Below are positions 10,201 to 21,554 of a DNA stretch of 64,000 nucleotides, piece after piece. Both the position numbers and the translations under genes were made by a program. The DNA is taken from positions 496,001-560,000 of the forward strand of contig CANTFL010000389.1 in assembly GCA_947650285.1 (NCBI GenBank). The letters run 5' to 3'. The notes beneath the pieces are model-generated. The model did not search any database, was not told where the DNA came from, and was given only the letters and a program-made list of their open reading frames with translations. This stretch comes from Hyaloperonospora brassicae (Eukaryota > Oomycota > Peronosporomycetes > Peronosporales > Peronosporaceae). Position 1 is the first letter of the stretch, and each line of letters starts with the position of its first letter.

Positions 10201-13200
10201 TCGGTATAATAATGAGTCAAGTGGTGATAGGATGAGATCCTCTTTATCGCTTTATGGTAAAACGAGAACAATGTAAAAAGAAGGGGAAATTTAAAAATGC
10301 CTTATTTAATCACGAAAATAAAAAATGCCCCAGACAATTGGAAAAAAATCTACCACGGCCCAGCATTCTCAAGTTTATGACATAATGAAGCCACACTTCA
10401 ATTTACTCGATCGCAGCACATCGATACTGGTTCTATATCTGATTATGATGGTTCTCAACGCAATTCGTATGATCACGGTGCAACGTACTCGGACCCTCTC
10501 ACAGTAGGTGCTGGCAATTCAGATTGCAAGTTGCTTGAATCCCATCGTTATCATAAACCGTATCATTAGTCTTTAGCGCAGATCGTCAGGAGCAGCATCA
10601 AACCCGTCTTTTCATAGCTACACACACGCACACGTACACTATCCGTCATTGAGCACCAGCATGCGCGTGTTGCGGGCATCCGTGGACGCGGCCTCATCCA
10701 CTGCAACAACTGCATCTCGTGCCTTTACCTGCTGCCACACTCGACAGCCTCGTCAACAGCGGCTACTCCGGCTGCTGCGACCTCATCGTCCACGACTCGA
10801 GCTGCGACTGCGACTCAAACTATGCTGGCGTCGGAACGGACTCGGCGAGCGTCGACATCGCCCGCTGCCTCGTGTCGCCGACACGGGACTGCTACGTTGT
10901 TTGCTGTGGAAAAGCGACGCAACACTATGGCGCATAAATGCGGGTAAGCGCATAGGTGCGATCCCACAAGTAGAAGAACATAAATAGCAACTGCAGCACT
11001 TAAAAAACAATAACAGCAACATCAGTAGTAGAATCAACATAGCAACAAAAACAGCAACCGCAGCACCTACGACAACAACAGAAGCAGCCGATAAATTATC
11101 AATATCAATTGAAGCAACAATAACAAAAGCAATAACTTTCATATCGACAGCATTAGCACCGACTGATTGTTTTTATGGCCGCGACCAATGATAAGAAGAC
11201 GCGTTCACATCCTCATATCTTGCGTCTGTGCCTGCAAATGGTGGCTGCAGGCGCAGCACGCACGAGGCAGAACTCTCTCCGCGGATTCTTAAACAGGGCG
11301 GAAGTTGGTCACGAAGGTCGAATGGGAAAACGAATATGATTGAGGACGGGTAATTTTATGTCTGTCACATAAACTTAAGTATAAAAGGACGTGGTTTTTT
11401 TGTAATCCAATTATCTGGGGCATATATAATCGATTCCAATTTTCGTGGGAATTTTTATTTTAGCGATTAAATGGAGCATTCTTGTATAATCCCTAAAAAC
11501 ACATATACAACTCCTTGTTTCTTTTTCTGTTTCGCTCACAACAAATTAACTTAATATGATCCAAACACATGCTTGGAGTGAGCGACATAATAGAAAAGTC
11601 TCACAACTTGCCATATAAAACCATGCCTAATCTTCTGTAGTCGACTAAAAGCCTCAATCTTCACAACAATCTTAGAGTAACTGTCCTGTAACGATATAGC
11701 ATGAATTTGTCACCATGGCATCGGTGAGGGATTAGGTTTTACTATTTTATTTATCCGATTAATTCAAGTACTTTAAACTGGCTGTTTTATGATATCGTAA
11801 TCAGGAATGAAATTCATTTGCATATGCGCGCGTTAAGCGCTCGGCATGATGGGTATATATTTTAGCAGCCTGATCGCGGCTTAATTATCCATCATCATGC
11901 ACATAGGTTCGTATACATTCGAACTATCTTCTATACCACTTATTAAGTCCATCAAGTCCACGTCCGACATGCGAGGAAGGTGTAAAATCTGAGTCTGCAG
12001 TCGACAAGCTTACGTCTTTCTGTTTTTGCATATCCATTGTATGATTATCGTTATTCATCGCGACAACGTCGCTACTTACGTCCCTTTCTGTTGCAATTGT
12101 CACGAAGACAACGTCGCTTTAACGTCTCAAGAATACCTTGTTGCTGTGTCTATAAAAGTTATTACTATCTATCCACAATCACCCTGAAAAGTTTCATACA
12201 GAAACCAAATCGTTTCGCAGACCCCTAGTGGTTTACGTGTGGTCGGCGTATGTAAATCATGGACAAATACACCGCAAAAACGATGATCTGCCGAGTACAG
12301 CGGACAACTTGCATTAGGGTGCTCACGAGCAATTGAAAAAAACGCGCAGTGGAATCCTTGCCTAATTACACTTGGTGAATCAGACGCACTTCGCAGTCTA
12401 CCCCGTAGATCGCATCACTTGTAGGGTAGAGCTTTACGATACCTTTGATGATACCATATCGATTCTATCTATTTTAAATGGCCTTTGGTATTTTGCGTGT
12501 ACCTGTCTCGCACTCCTTATTAAATGCATATCCTAAAAAATTGAAGTGCCTTCCCGAGATCATTTTTGAACACTGTGCCATAGAAAGTAATACAAAAGAT
12601 GAACACGTGCGTCAAAATATGACGTCCTCACAGTGATCAACAGGAGCGCCAACGACTCTCGGCTCACATTTTCGTAGCTTAAAATATCAGCATATTCTAG
12701 TAAAATGGGGCACATTTCTCTTGTACTGACAGTATATAGATACCTACAGTGACATAGTGTAGGCAGGTGCCTCGAATCATCTCGTACGCTGTACGTGCAC
12801 AGAAAAGCTCTGTATCCTGAACGGACACGGTGCAAGACATGGAAAAAGAAACCTTTGTTTGATATATTTAATTTTCGTTTTAAAAATTATATAGTCGTGT
12901 ATTCATTAGATCATAATTTGAACATTGAATGTAGCTGATTGTTTACCACGTTATGTACGCATCTGGTAGCGAGTGGTGGTGAATTTATTTAATTTAATGA
13001 CCTAAATTACTTAATAAATGTAGCGGTGCCTAATATTTCCTATTAACATATCATTCCCTTACATCTACGTAGTGAGGCATATATTGGAGAGTACTAGCAC
13101 TTTGATAGTAACGTTGTCAAGGCTATGTGATGTATATAAAACAAAACGGGCTCATCCCGTTAAATGTTGAATACTGCGTAAAAATCTACATATATCATAA

Positions 13201-14341
13201 ATTAGTCGATGACACAATTTCGCCGGTCTACTCCAGACCTTACAGAGACTTTGACAAGTCGAATAACATACCTAATATATCTTTTACGCCAAATTCATTT
13301 GTAATGCCGGAAAATTTTTAATAAGTTGCCAGTAGTAGACCTTATATCCTTTCAACGCCTGACTTTCCGTACGCGTTCGAACATTTCCATGATCGTATGA
13401 GATTACTTTACAAGTCACTGATACAAAAATAATCCTAAAAGCATATGCATGAATGACAACCGCAAAAGTTAAACCCGCAATCAAGGCCGAATTGGTGCTA
13501 GATCCCGTAGTCTATTATAATTGGTCGCATTTGTATAACAGCGCCGTCTTTGTCAAGGTTTTTTTTACTTTCCGTTCTAAATACATTATGTAAATTCTCT
13601 GATGTGGCGCTTTCACAACCGCGATTTTATGTTGCATAACATACGAGACGTTTTATGACATCTGCAACCTTTTTTCCTACTTTTTTCGGCTCGTGCGCTG
13701 TCAACGCATATTTATATCAGTCCCTCTACAATGTATGGTAAAGCTCGAGCTTGCTGACCAGTGGTTCTGCAACAGTTGCTTCACCATAAAATATCCTTGT
13801 TTGCAATATGCACGGTTGTACAAGCACACAATTTATCGCGCGTATAGATACTCTACTCCTATTCTTGCAGAACCCACTCAGTCTTGTCTTAGTCACGAAA
13901 GTGATCAACATAGTTATTGTGCCTTTGAGCTCGATAAGTGAACTTCCGACCTGCTTTTCATATTCAGGTTGTAGTGTCTCGACGTTCTGGTTAAATTGAT
14001 ATGCAATCATATTTCCTCCTCGAAATCTGATGTCGATAGCTCATATTTTGTGTCACTTACCCATATGTGAGTTCATGCCTTTGTTGGTCTAATCCCTTCG
14101 ATGTTTAGCCTGATACATCTATCGACCAGCCACTTGTACTTGCGTCGCGGTTTACCTTTTATGACAATTTCGATACCATTATGTTGAGTGGCTCGGGTGT
14201 GTCGTTCGTGATCATTTAAAGCGGTACTTAATTACTTTATTGATCTAAGCGGTGATTCAATTTGTTATTTCGACATAGTGATTATTTTCGTCAAAAATTT
14301 AAGGGTAAACTACACGGAAAGATCGTGCTATATAATATGTA
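10201..14341. other. AT-rich spacer without recognisable genes
   Basis: Only short open frames occur. About 10.65-11.15 kb is biased towards trinucleotides (GCAACAN, AACAGC words), which creates spurious open frames on both strands. From about 11.4 to 14.3 kb the DNA is AT-rich with no domain I can identify. Confidence 0.5.
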
Positions 14342-14368
14342 CACTCACCCCTCTCTATAAGAGACAAC
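14342..14368 (+). repeat. Left terminal inverted repeat of the pogo-like element
   Basis: CACTCACCCCTCTCTATAAG pairs with the reverse complement of 16533-16560, with about five mismatches in the first 22 bases. It is preceded by TA at 14340-14341. Related CTCTTATA words recur just inside the end. Confidence 0.8.
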
Positions 14369-14505
14369 TTTGTGCCCAATTGTTACAGCGTGTCTTATAA
14401 AAAGTCTCTTATATGGAATCTGAAAGGACAAAGTTGCACGATTTTTGTTAAAGCGTGATCCTCCGATTGTAATGAAATGTAACGATTTTTACTATATGAA
14501 GTCTC

Positions 14506-15963
14506 TCATGTCGAGCTGTTTCGCCCCAGCGTGCCGGTTTTCGCAAAAACCGACGACATCTTATCCAGATCCGACTGTTTGATTCGCTTGTCTTCATCTG
14601 AGCGTATAAAGTACGAAAGCAAAAGCAGGCAGCACTTTAGTGCTTCTTTTGCACTGACAGGCGCTTTATCTTCGTCGCTTTCGACTCCCGAGGGTTCCAC
14701 TTCTGCTTTAATCAGAGCTTCTTGTTCTTAGTGAATCTGCTAGTGATTCTCTGTTTCGACATAATCATCAACGCTAACGGTTACACCAATCTTTTGAAAC
14801 ATATCAGCCAGATCGCAGCAGTCTTGTTGTAAGGTGAGGCTGGTCTGTCGATAGTCGATTTATGCTCGCAAATCCACAACTCGTGGCGCTTTGATGATCC
14901 CACTCATGATTCAGTAACTTCGAATGATCTCCCCGCCAATACTGTTCCAGCTCTCAGCTGCAAACTCAATGGCTTCTAGTACATTAAGTCTGCGTTCCAT
15001 GTTTGATTCGATCAGATCCATGCGCCATCGCATATGAAGTTTCTTGTAGCTAGCTTTAAACGATCGGATGATACCTATATAACATATATGTAGGTGAGGA
15101 GATTAATGTTGTGTTTAGACGCACATATATAAATTATGAGATAGATGCGTACCTGCATTGAGCGGCTGGATAGTGTAAGTCATGCTAGCCGGAAAAATAC
15201 CACATTGACGATGTTGAGTTCTCGTTGGACCTTGTGGCTCGAAGCATCATCGAGAAGTTGCAAAACTTTGCGACCATGCATTCGAAGATTAAATTGATAC
15301 AGCCACTTACCAAATATAATCACATTCATCCAGGCGTTTGAGTTCGCAGCGTATAAGAGGTCACGCTTCTCGATCTCCACACCCTTAATTACCTTAGCTT
15401 TTTGAACTTCCATATGATCATGGGCTTCAGCTTTTCAAAGCGACTTGCGTTGCAGCACAGAACAAATGGTACGCGTGACTTTAAGCTCTTCTTGTCGATT
15501 TGTAGAAGCTTGGATAGGGGTTTGTTCGGTGGCAAGTCGTATAATATTGCTGTCTCACCAAATTAAACACATCACTCGGAGAATATTGATTAATCACAGA
15601 TCGGATCTCAGACTTTTCTGCCTGCACATCCTCGATAAATAAGCTCCCACTCTCGCCTGTCAATTCGCGGCTTTTGACGTTGTTCCGCTTATTGAAACTC
15701 TGGATCCAGCGTTTGAAAAGCTTGAGATCGTGATCTTCGAAATCATGGCTCACTCGCAGTCGGTATGCTTTCTCCACGACCAAATATTTAAATAATCCGT
15801 CACTATCGCGCTCGAGAAAGAATTTGAGCAGCTCCTTCTCGAACTCAGGATGATTTACTTGTTTTTTTATATTATAGATCAATCCCTCAAAGTCGATTTC
15901 TTTCATGGCCATGAGCTGATGCGCCGTTGATTTACTTATGGTGCGCTGGAACTGAATGCTCAC
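14506..15963 (-). pseudogene. Pogo-like (CENP-B/DDE_1) transposase, broken
   Basis: Three minus-strand blocks lie in transposase order. At 15963-15481 is the CENP-B-like DNA-binding part (RLRVSHDFEDHDLKLFKRW, then SPSDVFNL). There the expected DET catalytic motif is destroyed by loss of one base: after NL the next codons read GT-GAG-ACA where GAT-GAG-ACA is expected. At 15413-15180 is the DDE core, with YAANSNAWM, QFNLRMHGRKVLQLLDDASS and H, carrying the second catalytic Asp. A linker near 15060-14900 reads SFKASYKKLHMRWRMDLIES. A C-terminal block (14700-14506) ends close to the left terminal repeat. Several stops interrupt it. The family moves DNA by cut-and-paste; this copy cannot. Confidence 0.85.
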
Positions 15964-16532
15964 ATAAGTCTATAATTTATAAAAGCGGATGTTTGGGCGT
16001 TCTTTGCAGTGTTGAAAGACCTCGTACTTCTGTTAGAGAAAGGGATACTCGCTTTGTTGAACTCATTGGTCGCACGGGCTTGATGTTCTTGAGTGGACGT
16101 GTTGTATCAGTGGTGTAGTCGAGTATTTACGAAAATTAAATATTATTTCTCCCTATCTATTTCCTTACGAAGTTTTTAATTTTAGTCTTCTGCATCGTCT
16201 TCATGACGTCATCAGGAATATGGGCCTCATAAGCTCGCCCATTATGACATGCTCTATGTCTCTCCTATGTCACGTCTGTCTTTCTAAGACGTTGCTGAAT
16301 AGGTTTGAGGCAAATCTTCGTCTAGAACGACTGTTACATCATATGCCACGTATCTCTTTCAGCATCAGAAGTAGGGGTAGTGAGTCATATAAAAAGGGTT
16401 TTCACCTCAAATGGGCGAGTGTTTTTCGTATCTTGTATCGTACTCGCTTATAAAGAGAACAATGTACAAATTTTGATATAGTTTGAAATGTTCGGCGACA
16501 CTGTGACCCTTATATAGAGGGTGTATCTTATA

Positions 16533-16560
16533 GCGATTCTCCTATAGATAGGGGCGACTG
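16533..16560 (-). repeat. Right terminal inverted repeat of the pogo-like element
   Basis: Its reverse complement starts CAGTCGCCCCTATCTATAGG. It is followed by TA at 16561-16562, completing the TA target duplication with the left end. Confidence 0.8.
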
Positions 16561-16562
16561 TA

Positions 16563-19103
16563 TATATAAGCGTTAATTTAGATTAGAACCAAGTGTACGA
16601 GATCTTATATCGAAATCATCTTTTTTAATTCATAAGTTGGCCATCGCAAACATTTGTTTCGAGGACATATACGTCCCTAGTTCGGCTATGGACACACAGT
16701 CAATCTTGAAAGTACGTATAACACACGGACGGTCCTTAAATTTGCCCAGGAAGTAGAATTAATTGTTCTTCACCCTGATATCATGTATATTTGGAACGAG
16801 AGGTTTGCCCCACTCTATCTGCATCATGAAAAATGAGAACGACGTTTTTGTTGAATCATTACAAAAATGTACTTGATAACCTTTTTTTACAAATTAGGTG
16901 GTGTCAGAAGCATCTGAGCTATCTATGAAATTGTAGGAGTAATATCTCGATAACACTAAATTTGAAAATTAGTCATCATAAGTGTGGAGTGATCCTGGAC
17001 GTCGAAACATACCATTTCGTTTAGGGCTATCACGCACATCTGTTCAATATCAATAAATGGATATATCGGATCATGATAGGCCTGTTCACTTGTTTTACGA
17101 TTCCTGAATGTTTGAACCGTCATGAAAATTGTGCAAAACGATCAAGAGGTATCTACCTCTTCGTCTGTTACTAACAACTACAGCTGTGGTTGTTACTTGT
17201 CATAAAATTTGTGACGAAACCCCAAACCAATCAACGTGCTAGGCAGCCGACAAACGTATGGGATACTCGGATGCCGCGTATGGACATTTTATCACCTTGT
17301 ATACCCGTCGGCTGGCAATATTGTAATCTTCGATTAATTGTTTTGGGTGGAGATGTAAATGTTGTTATTCAAAGAGCTAGAGCTGGATACCACGAATGGG
17401 TATACTTCACTTGGTGGAATAGTAGGTGGCACCCGGTTACTTGGTTGAAAGTGAGCTTAAATAAAATTCTTCAGAAAGCTTTGCTCCTGGCATTTCGTGT
17501 TGGTCGACTAAAGGATGTTAAAGAACCTGGTCCCTTCTTTGCTCTCTGACCACTAAGAACGGACGGTCGCTTCTAATAGCGGACCTGGGGGTTGTTACTC
17601 AAGGCGAATCCATAGGCCAAATATATCTTGGACTTCTATTCGCACTTGGTCTTGCCACTTGTCTGTATACAACGGGGGGGAAGCATATCATTTCCTTGGA
17701 ACAAGAGTGCAGACTTAAAAATTTTCTTTAGCATGACGAAGACGTGCCACGTAGATCGTAAGTTGAGTAGCGTTTAGTGTAATCCTATCTTTTAACTTCT
17801 TTACTATCTCATAACCTTTTGCCCTCAATCTTCATCTTTCTGGTACGATGTAGCCGGACCTCGAGGGGTCGGGTCTTCCTCGAGAATTCGGGATCTACCG
17901 GTGAGGAAATGCGGTCTGCCGATGATGGACCGAGATCTACCTCCAGGAGTCGGGATCTCGAATGAGGGACTATGGTCGACTCACTTTCATTCTGCTTAAG
18001 CGATACCCAGGCCATGATATCCTTTAGTTAATTCCGCAAATACTTCTTCAATCGAGGTCACTTCACCATCGCGATCCCCTTTCTCTAGTGACACCCTCTC
18101 CCTAATATGCGGTCCCTTTATTCGTTTCGTTGGCCTTCAGCTCCACCATCTTTTGAAGAGCACTTCACCACAAAGCTATGAGTTGTTGACTACAACAACC
18201 TAGTTCATGACAAGGTACTACGTTCCATGTTGTAAGTTCTGGAACAGTCCAGACCTTATAAACGTAAATAGGGCTTTGTAACCTAAAGGAGACATGAATA
18301 GTTTAGATAGTTTGGAAGGAAGGGCAATATTGCAATCGCTCTTTGCTATAATCAATTAAATGAGGAATATCTCACGACTACTACACTTCGTCGCTGATAC
18401 GCTTTTGCTATCATCCTAATTTATAGCATCTTTACAGCCTATCATTGCGAAATCTGCTGCTGAGACAACTTATCTATGTTTTTGATCATCAACCACTGGA
18501 TGCCTGACCGATTAATACATATACAGCAATTTATATCAATTGATATTCTCTTTTTATATCGAAGTGTTGAGGCTGCTTACACTGAGTCGGCTGTCGAGCA
18601 ATCTTCTGATCTAAATATATTATGTCACTTTCCGAGTGTCACGCTCGTGATCTTACTAGAAGAACTAAACGCGTCTAGTTTTCTGATTTACTGAGAGATG
18701 TAGAGAAATCATAGAACGTACTTGACATGGCGAATATGATTATTTCTGTTCCTATCAAACGCTTTTCATGTGCCTTTTTAAAACGTGTATGAAATAGTGC
18801 GTTATTACTACTTCTTCATGTATTTACAAATGCGACAAATTAACAACGATTAAAAATTTGCTGCTTCGTTTTTTGTGAACAGATCTACCTTCATGTCTAT
18901 AGCAGCAGACTACGGAATAAGGCTTGATGGTGGAGAATCAGGCATCACTAGATGCATAATGAATCTCAAGAATTTGCGATATCAGACAGCGTTTTGGCGC
19001 TGCAACACGCGTAAGTTTGATCACCACATTCTCTTCGCTTATAGAATTCTAACGGGGATAATGCACATCCCGTAGATTTCAAGATCATGATATAATATAT
19101 ATA
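16563..19103. other. Gene-free spacer
   Basis: No coding region is recognised. A stretch at about 17.2-17.55 kb shares CACCTTGTATACCCGTCGG and a GTCGACTAAAGGA word with DNA at 1.83-1.9 kb; both may be remnants of the same LTR family. A degenerate tandem array is listed separately. Confidence 0.45.
17866..17985. repeat. Degenerate ~21-bp tandem repeat
   Basis: Successive words GTCGGGTCT, TCGGGATCT, TGCGGTCT, ACCGAGATCT and TCGGGATCT recur every 19-22 bp, separated by variable purine-rich segments. The minus strand is open through the array, but I see no domain. Confidence 0.45.
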
Positions 19104-19170
19104 GGAAATTGCTAAATTCACACCCCTTTTCCTTAGATTCACCATCTTCCTTCAAAATCTTATATATAAG
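19104..19170 (+). repeat. Left terminal inverted repeat of the 847-bp element
   Basis: Pairs with 19881-19950 over almost the full length. The shared core includes ATTGCTAAATTC, CACCCCTTTTCCTTAGATTC and CTTATATATAA-like ends. Confidence 0.85.
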
Positions 19171-19593
19171 GTCGAGACCGAGACGGGTACTGACTCAATT
19201 GAACTTGCCGAAGCCGCTGCAATTGGCGAGACGGCTGTCTTTGCCGATGCGTCTGGCCATGCCAGAGAGGCTGAAGCTGTGACGCTAACCGCGCAAACGT
19301 AAGCCGTTGCCGAGTCTATGACGGTTGTAGAGAAGGAGAAGACAAACGTTGGCGCTACATTGGAGGGCGTTGTCGAGGTACAGGAGGACAACGTCGAGAA
19401 AGTGGATACCGATGACAAACCCGCATCTACTTCCATCACGGAGACGAAAAGGAGCTTATCGTTGAGTGGAGGAAACGGCTACATTTCCACACGAACGTAC
19501 TGTCCTGAGCTAAGTATAAACGCCGCTGACCATCACACGCAGGACCAAAGTGTACATTTTTCTCACGATGAAGTTTCAGCCGCGTTTTGGTGA
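19171..19593 (+). pseudogene. Captured or decayed coding fragment inside the 847-bp element
   Basis: The plus strand is open from about 19171 to a TAA near 19300, then again to 19593. The product would be acidic and alanine/valine/glutamate-rich (for example LAEAAAIGETAVFADASGHA), unlike a transposase. The break falls at ACGTAAGCC, which could also be a splice donor. Either a host gene fragment was captured between the terminal repeats, or this is the element's own lost ORF. On the minus strand a HDNHPTP word faintly recalls the end of a FLYWCH finger; I give that little weight. Confidence 0.35.
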
Positions 19594-19880
19594 GGCAAAG
19601 ACCGCTGCCACCACAACACTTCAGACGGCACAGTGGTGTCGGATGATTGTCGTGTGCTTTATTTGCTCGTCTTGTTTGGCATTTTGCGCGCGCATGACCG
19701 ATATTTGCGCCTCGAGCCACGCGCCCTATCGTTGCCGGAACGTGTTTATCGATACTAACATTTGTGAATAGATACAGGCGTGAGTTGTATCTTATGAATT
19801 TCTTACGTATAACTTGCCAATTATTGGCCTAGATTATTGAGTAACACCTTTGTCAGAAATCAAATCATAAAACGAATAGG

Positions 19881-19950
19881 GATTTTATATATAAAACTTT
19901 GAAGGAAGGGTGTGAATCTAAGGAAAAGGGGTGCGAATTTAGCAATTCTC
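19881..19950 (-). repeat. Right terminal inverted repeat of the 847-bp element
   Basis: Reverse complement of the left repeat with a handful of substitutions, mainly at positions 2-3, 17 and about 40-44. Confidence 0.85.
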
Positions 19951-20179
19951 TAAATATATTACCTGTAAATAAAGCTTTGTCTAACATCCTGTGCAAAAAA
20001 GTGCTTAAGCCAATGTGACATACCGCGTGACGAGAATAATTGGCTGTATGTGAAGGCAACCATTCATTGGGCTCTTTTGATCTGGATCTACTACCCTGAG
20101 AGTCAAATCTGTAGGTGGTGCTTCATTATGAGTACAACTAAGTGCTGCGGACGAAGCGTCAACAGTTGTAAATAAAGAC

Positions 20180-20420
20180 TGAAATCGACAATCCAGTCAC
20201 TCCACACGAAACAACAAGTGTACAGCTAGTTGCCTGTATGAAAGCCAATCCAGGGCGTTTGACATTGATGGTCTTTTTGTCCGCGACCATGTCCATGTCA
20301 AGGTTGTGCAGATGAAGTGCATCGCAACTCGGCTGCAGATCGCCGACTTTTGGCTAACGCAACTCCGACGCAGGGATCCGATTTGTGCGGCCAAGCGATG
20401 CATCGAACCATTGCCTTCGA
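20180..20420 (+). pseudogene. Copia-type RNase H C-terminus remnant
   Basis: The plus strand reads SRAFDIDGLFVRDHVHVKVV, then QMKCIATRLQIADFWLTQL (about 20235-20360). This matches the end of Copia polyproteins, where RAKHIDIxxHFVRD-type and QxADxFTK-type motifs follow the NP motif; an upstream VACMKANPG resembles that NP block in a shifted frame. No long terminal repeat or other Copia domain was found nearby. Old, dead fragment. Confidence 0.6.
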
Positions 20421-20981
20421 TGAAGTTTCGCTAGGAAAGAAAGGCAGTGGGTATTTATTCAACTGTCGTCTCAACGGGATCTCTATTATTTCGAGACGTC
20501 GACAGCGTCGTACCTAAAGAGCTGCAGGTGGTCCGTGACAGAAAAGGGTCTGGACAAAGCTTCTTGGTGACGTCTTCACGCTCAACGAAGTCACGAAGAA
20601 TTTTCCGCCAAAGCCATTTCTGTTACGGAGCTGGCTACATGGTCTAAAGATTCAACACCTACACTAATGTATCTATTGGATCCTTCGTCCGCTCGTCTGC
20701 CTCTCTGTACGATGAAGATCTTCACGAAGCAGATTCGACTCGCCGTAATCAATTCTTGATTGGGATGTTTATGGTGCTCGAGTGATCGTTTTATTCCGTG
20801 ACGGGCTTACTGGATCCTGCTGCCACATACGCGACTCAAGTGTCGAATGCTCATTCGTCATGTTGTCGATGCGTCGTTTTTTGTCGTGTCGAACTTGACA
20901 AGCAATACCTCTTAGACGATGCTAAACGTCATTCGACCATTTGCCAAGTTGCAATGACATGGAAGCAGATGACACCTCGCG
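20421..20981. other. Spacer between the Copia scrap and the Gypsy insertion
   Basis: Short open frames only; none recognised. Its last five bases (TCGCG, 20977-20981) are the left copy of the Gypsy target duplication. Confidence 0.5.
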
Positions 20982-21423
20982 TGTAACGAGGCACTGTTGA
21001 CTACGTACTGGTTGACCAGTACGGAGTATACTTCCACTGACGACAGTGGTCGACATTGCCCTGATAGGTGTTTTAAGGAAACACAGAGGAAGGAAAGGAG
21101 ACTAAGTAGTCAGACTAGTCTCTTGGTAAAAGTAAAACTGTATTAATATAACTAAGTCCTATAACTCCTTGAATCTCTGTTGTCCTGACTTAATCATACG
21201 AATATAACTGTATGTATGATGACGTCTACTCACCACCCATTGCGCGCGTCTAGCAGCGATTGGTGGGTTGATATCATCACGATATCAACCAATGAGTAGA
21301 CCCTTCGGTCATCCCAACAATATCACCATGTCTTGTGAAATTGTTAAAAGAATCTTCGACGTAATATTCTTTATTGTCAGATTGTTTTAATGACAATCTC
21401 ATGTAACGGGCTACCCCGTTACA
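20982..21423 (-). repeat. 3' LTR of the Gypsy element
   Basis: 442 bp, TG...CA ends. On the plus strand it ends in a perfect-looking inverted repeat, TGTAACGGG-CTAC-CCCGTTACA (21402-21423), shared with the other LTR, and it contains a second palindrome, GATATC-ATCAC-GATATC. Confidence 0.97.
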
Positions 21424-21439
21424 TCACCCCTCTCTATCT
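21424..21439 (-). other. Polypurine tract of the Gypsy element
   Basis: On the minus strand GATAGAGAGGGGTGA lies directly before the 3' LTR start. A purine run at this position primes plus-strand DNA synthesis in LTR elements. Confidence 0.65.
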
Positions 21440-21554
21440 GATAGTCACCGTGTGACTATCGAAAACTTGGTGGCCACCCGTTGGACACCAGTGGGACAGG
21501 GAGCACTTGTTTGGTCAGACCCATTCACTCCTGACCTTTTCTCGCATAGTTAAC

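Larger units (their letters stand above)
14342..16560 (-). mobile_element. Pogo/Tigger-like DNA transposon (Tc1/mariner superfamily), decayed
   Basis: The left end CACTCACCCCTCTCTATA and the reverse complement of the right end CAGTCGCCCCTATCTATA align as terminal inverted repeats, and each is flanked by TA, the target duplication of the Tc1/mariner superfamily. The CAGT-type end and ~2.2-kb length fit pogo/Tigger elements. Inside, the minus strand encodes broken pieces of a CENP-B-like transposase (14506-15963), which confirms the class. Stops and a small deletion in the first catalytic motif make it inactive. Confidence 0.85.
19104..19950. mobile_element. 847-bp element with ~70-bp terminal inverted repeats
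   Basis: The first 67 bases (GGAAATTGCTAAATTCACAC onward) and the reverse complement of the last 70 (GAGAATTGCTAAATTCGCAC onward) match at about 85-90%, including CCTTTTCCTTAGATTCAC and CTTCCTTCAAA. Flanks are AT-rich (AATATATATA left, TAAATATATT right), so a 9-10-bp target duplication is possible but not exact. Long inverted repeats suggest a Mutator-like element, but I see no transposase. The interior holds GC-richer DNA that is open on the plus strand in two blocks. It is probably a non-autonomous copy. Confidence 0.8.

Noticed and set aside
10649..11142. Overlapping open frames of 72-119 codons on both strands
   Set aside because: Trinucleotide-biased sequence gives low-complexity products on both strands; no family or splice signals.
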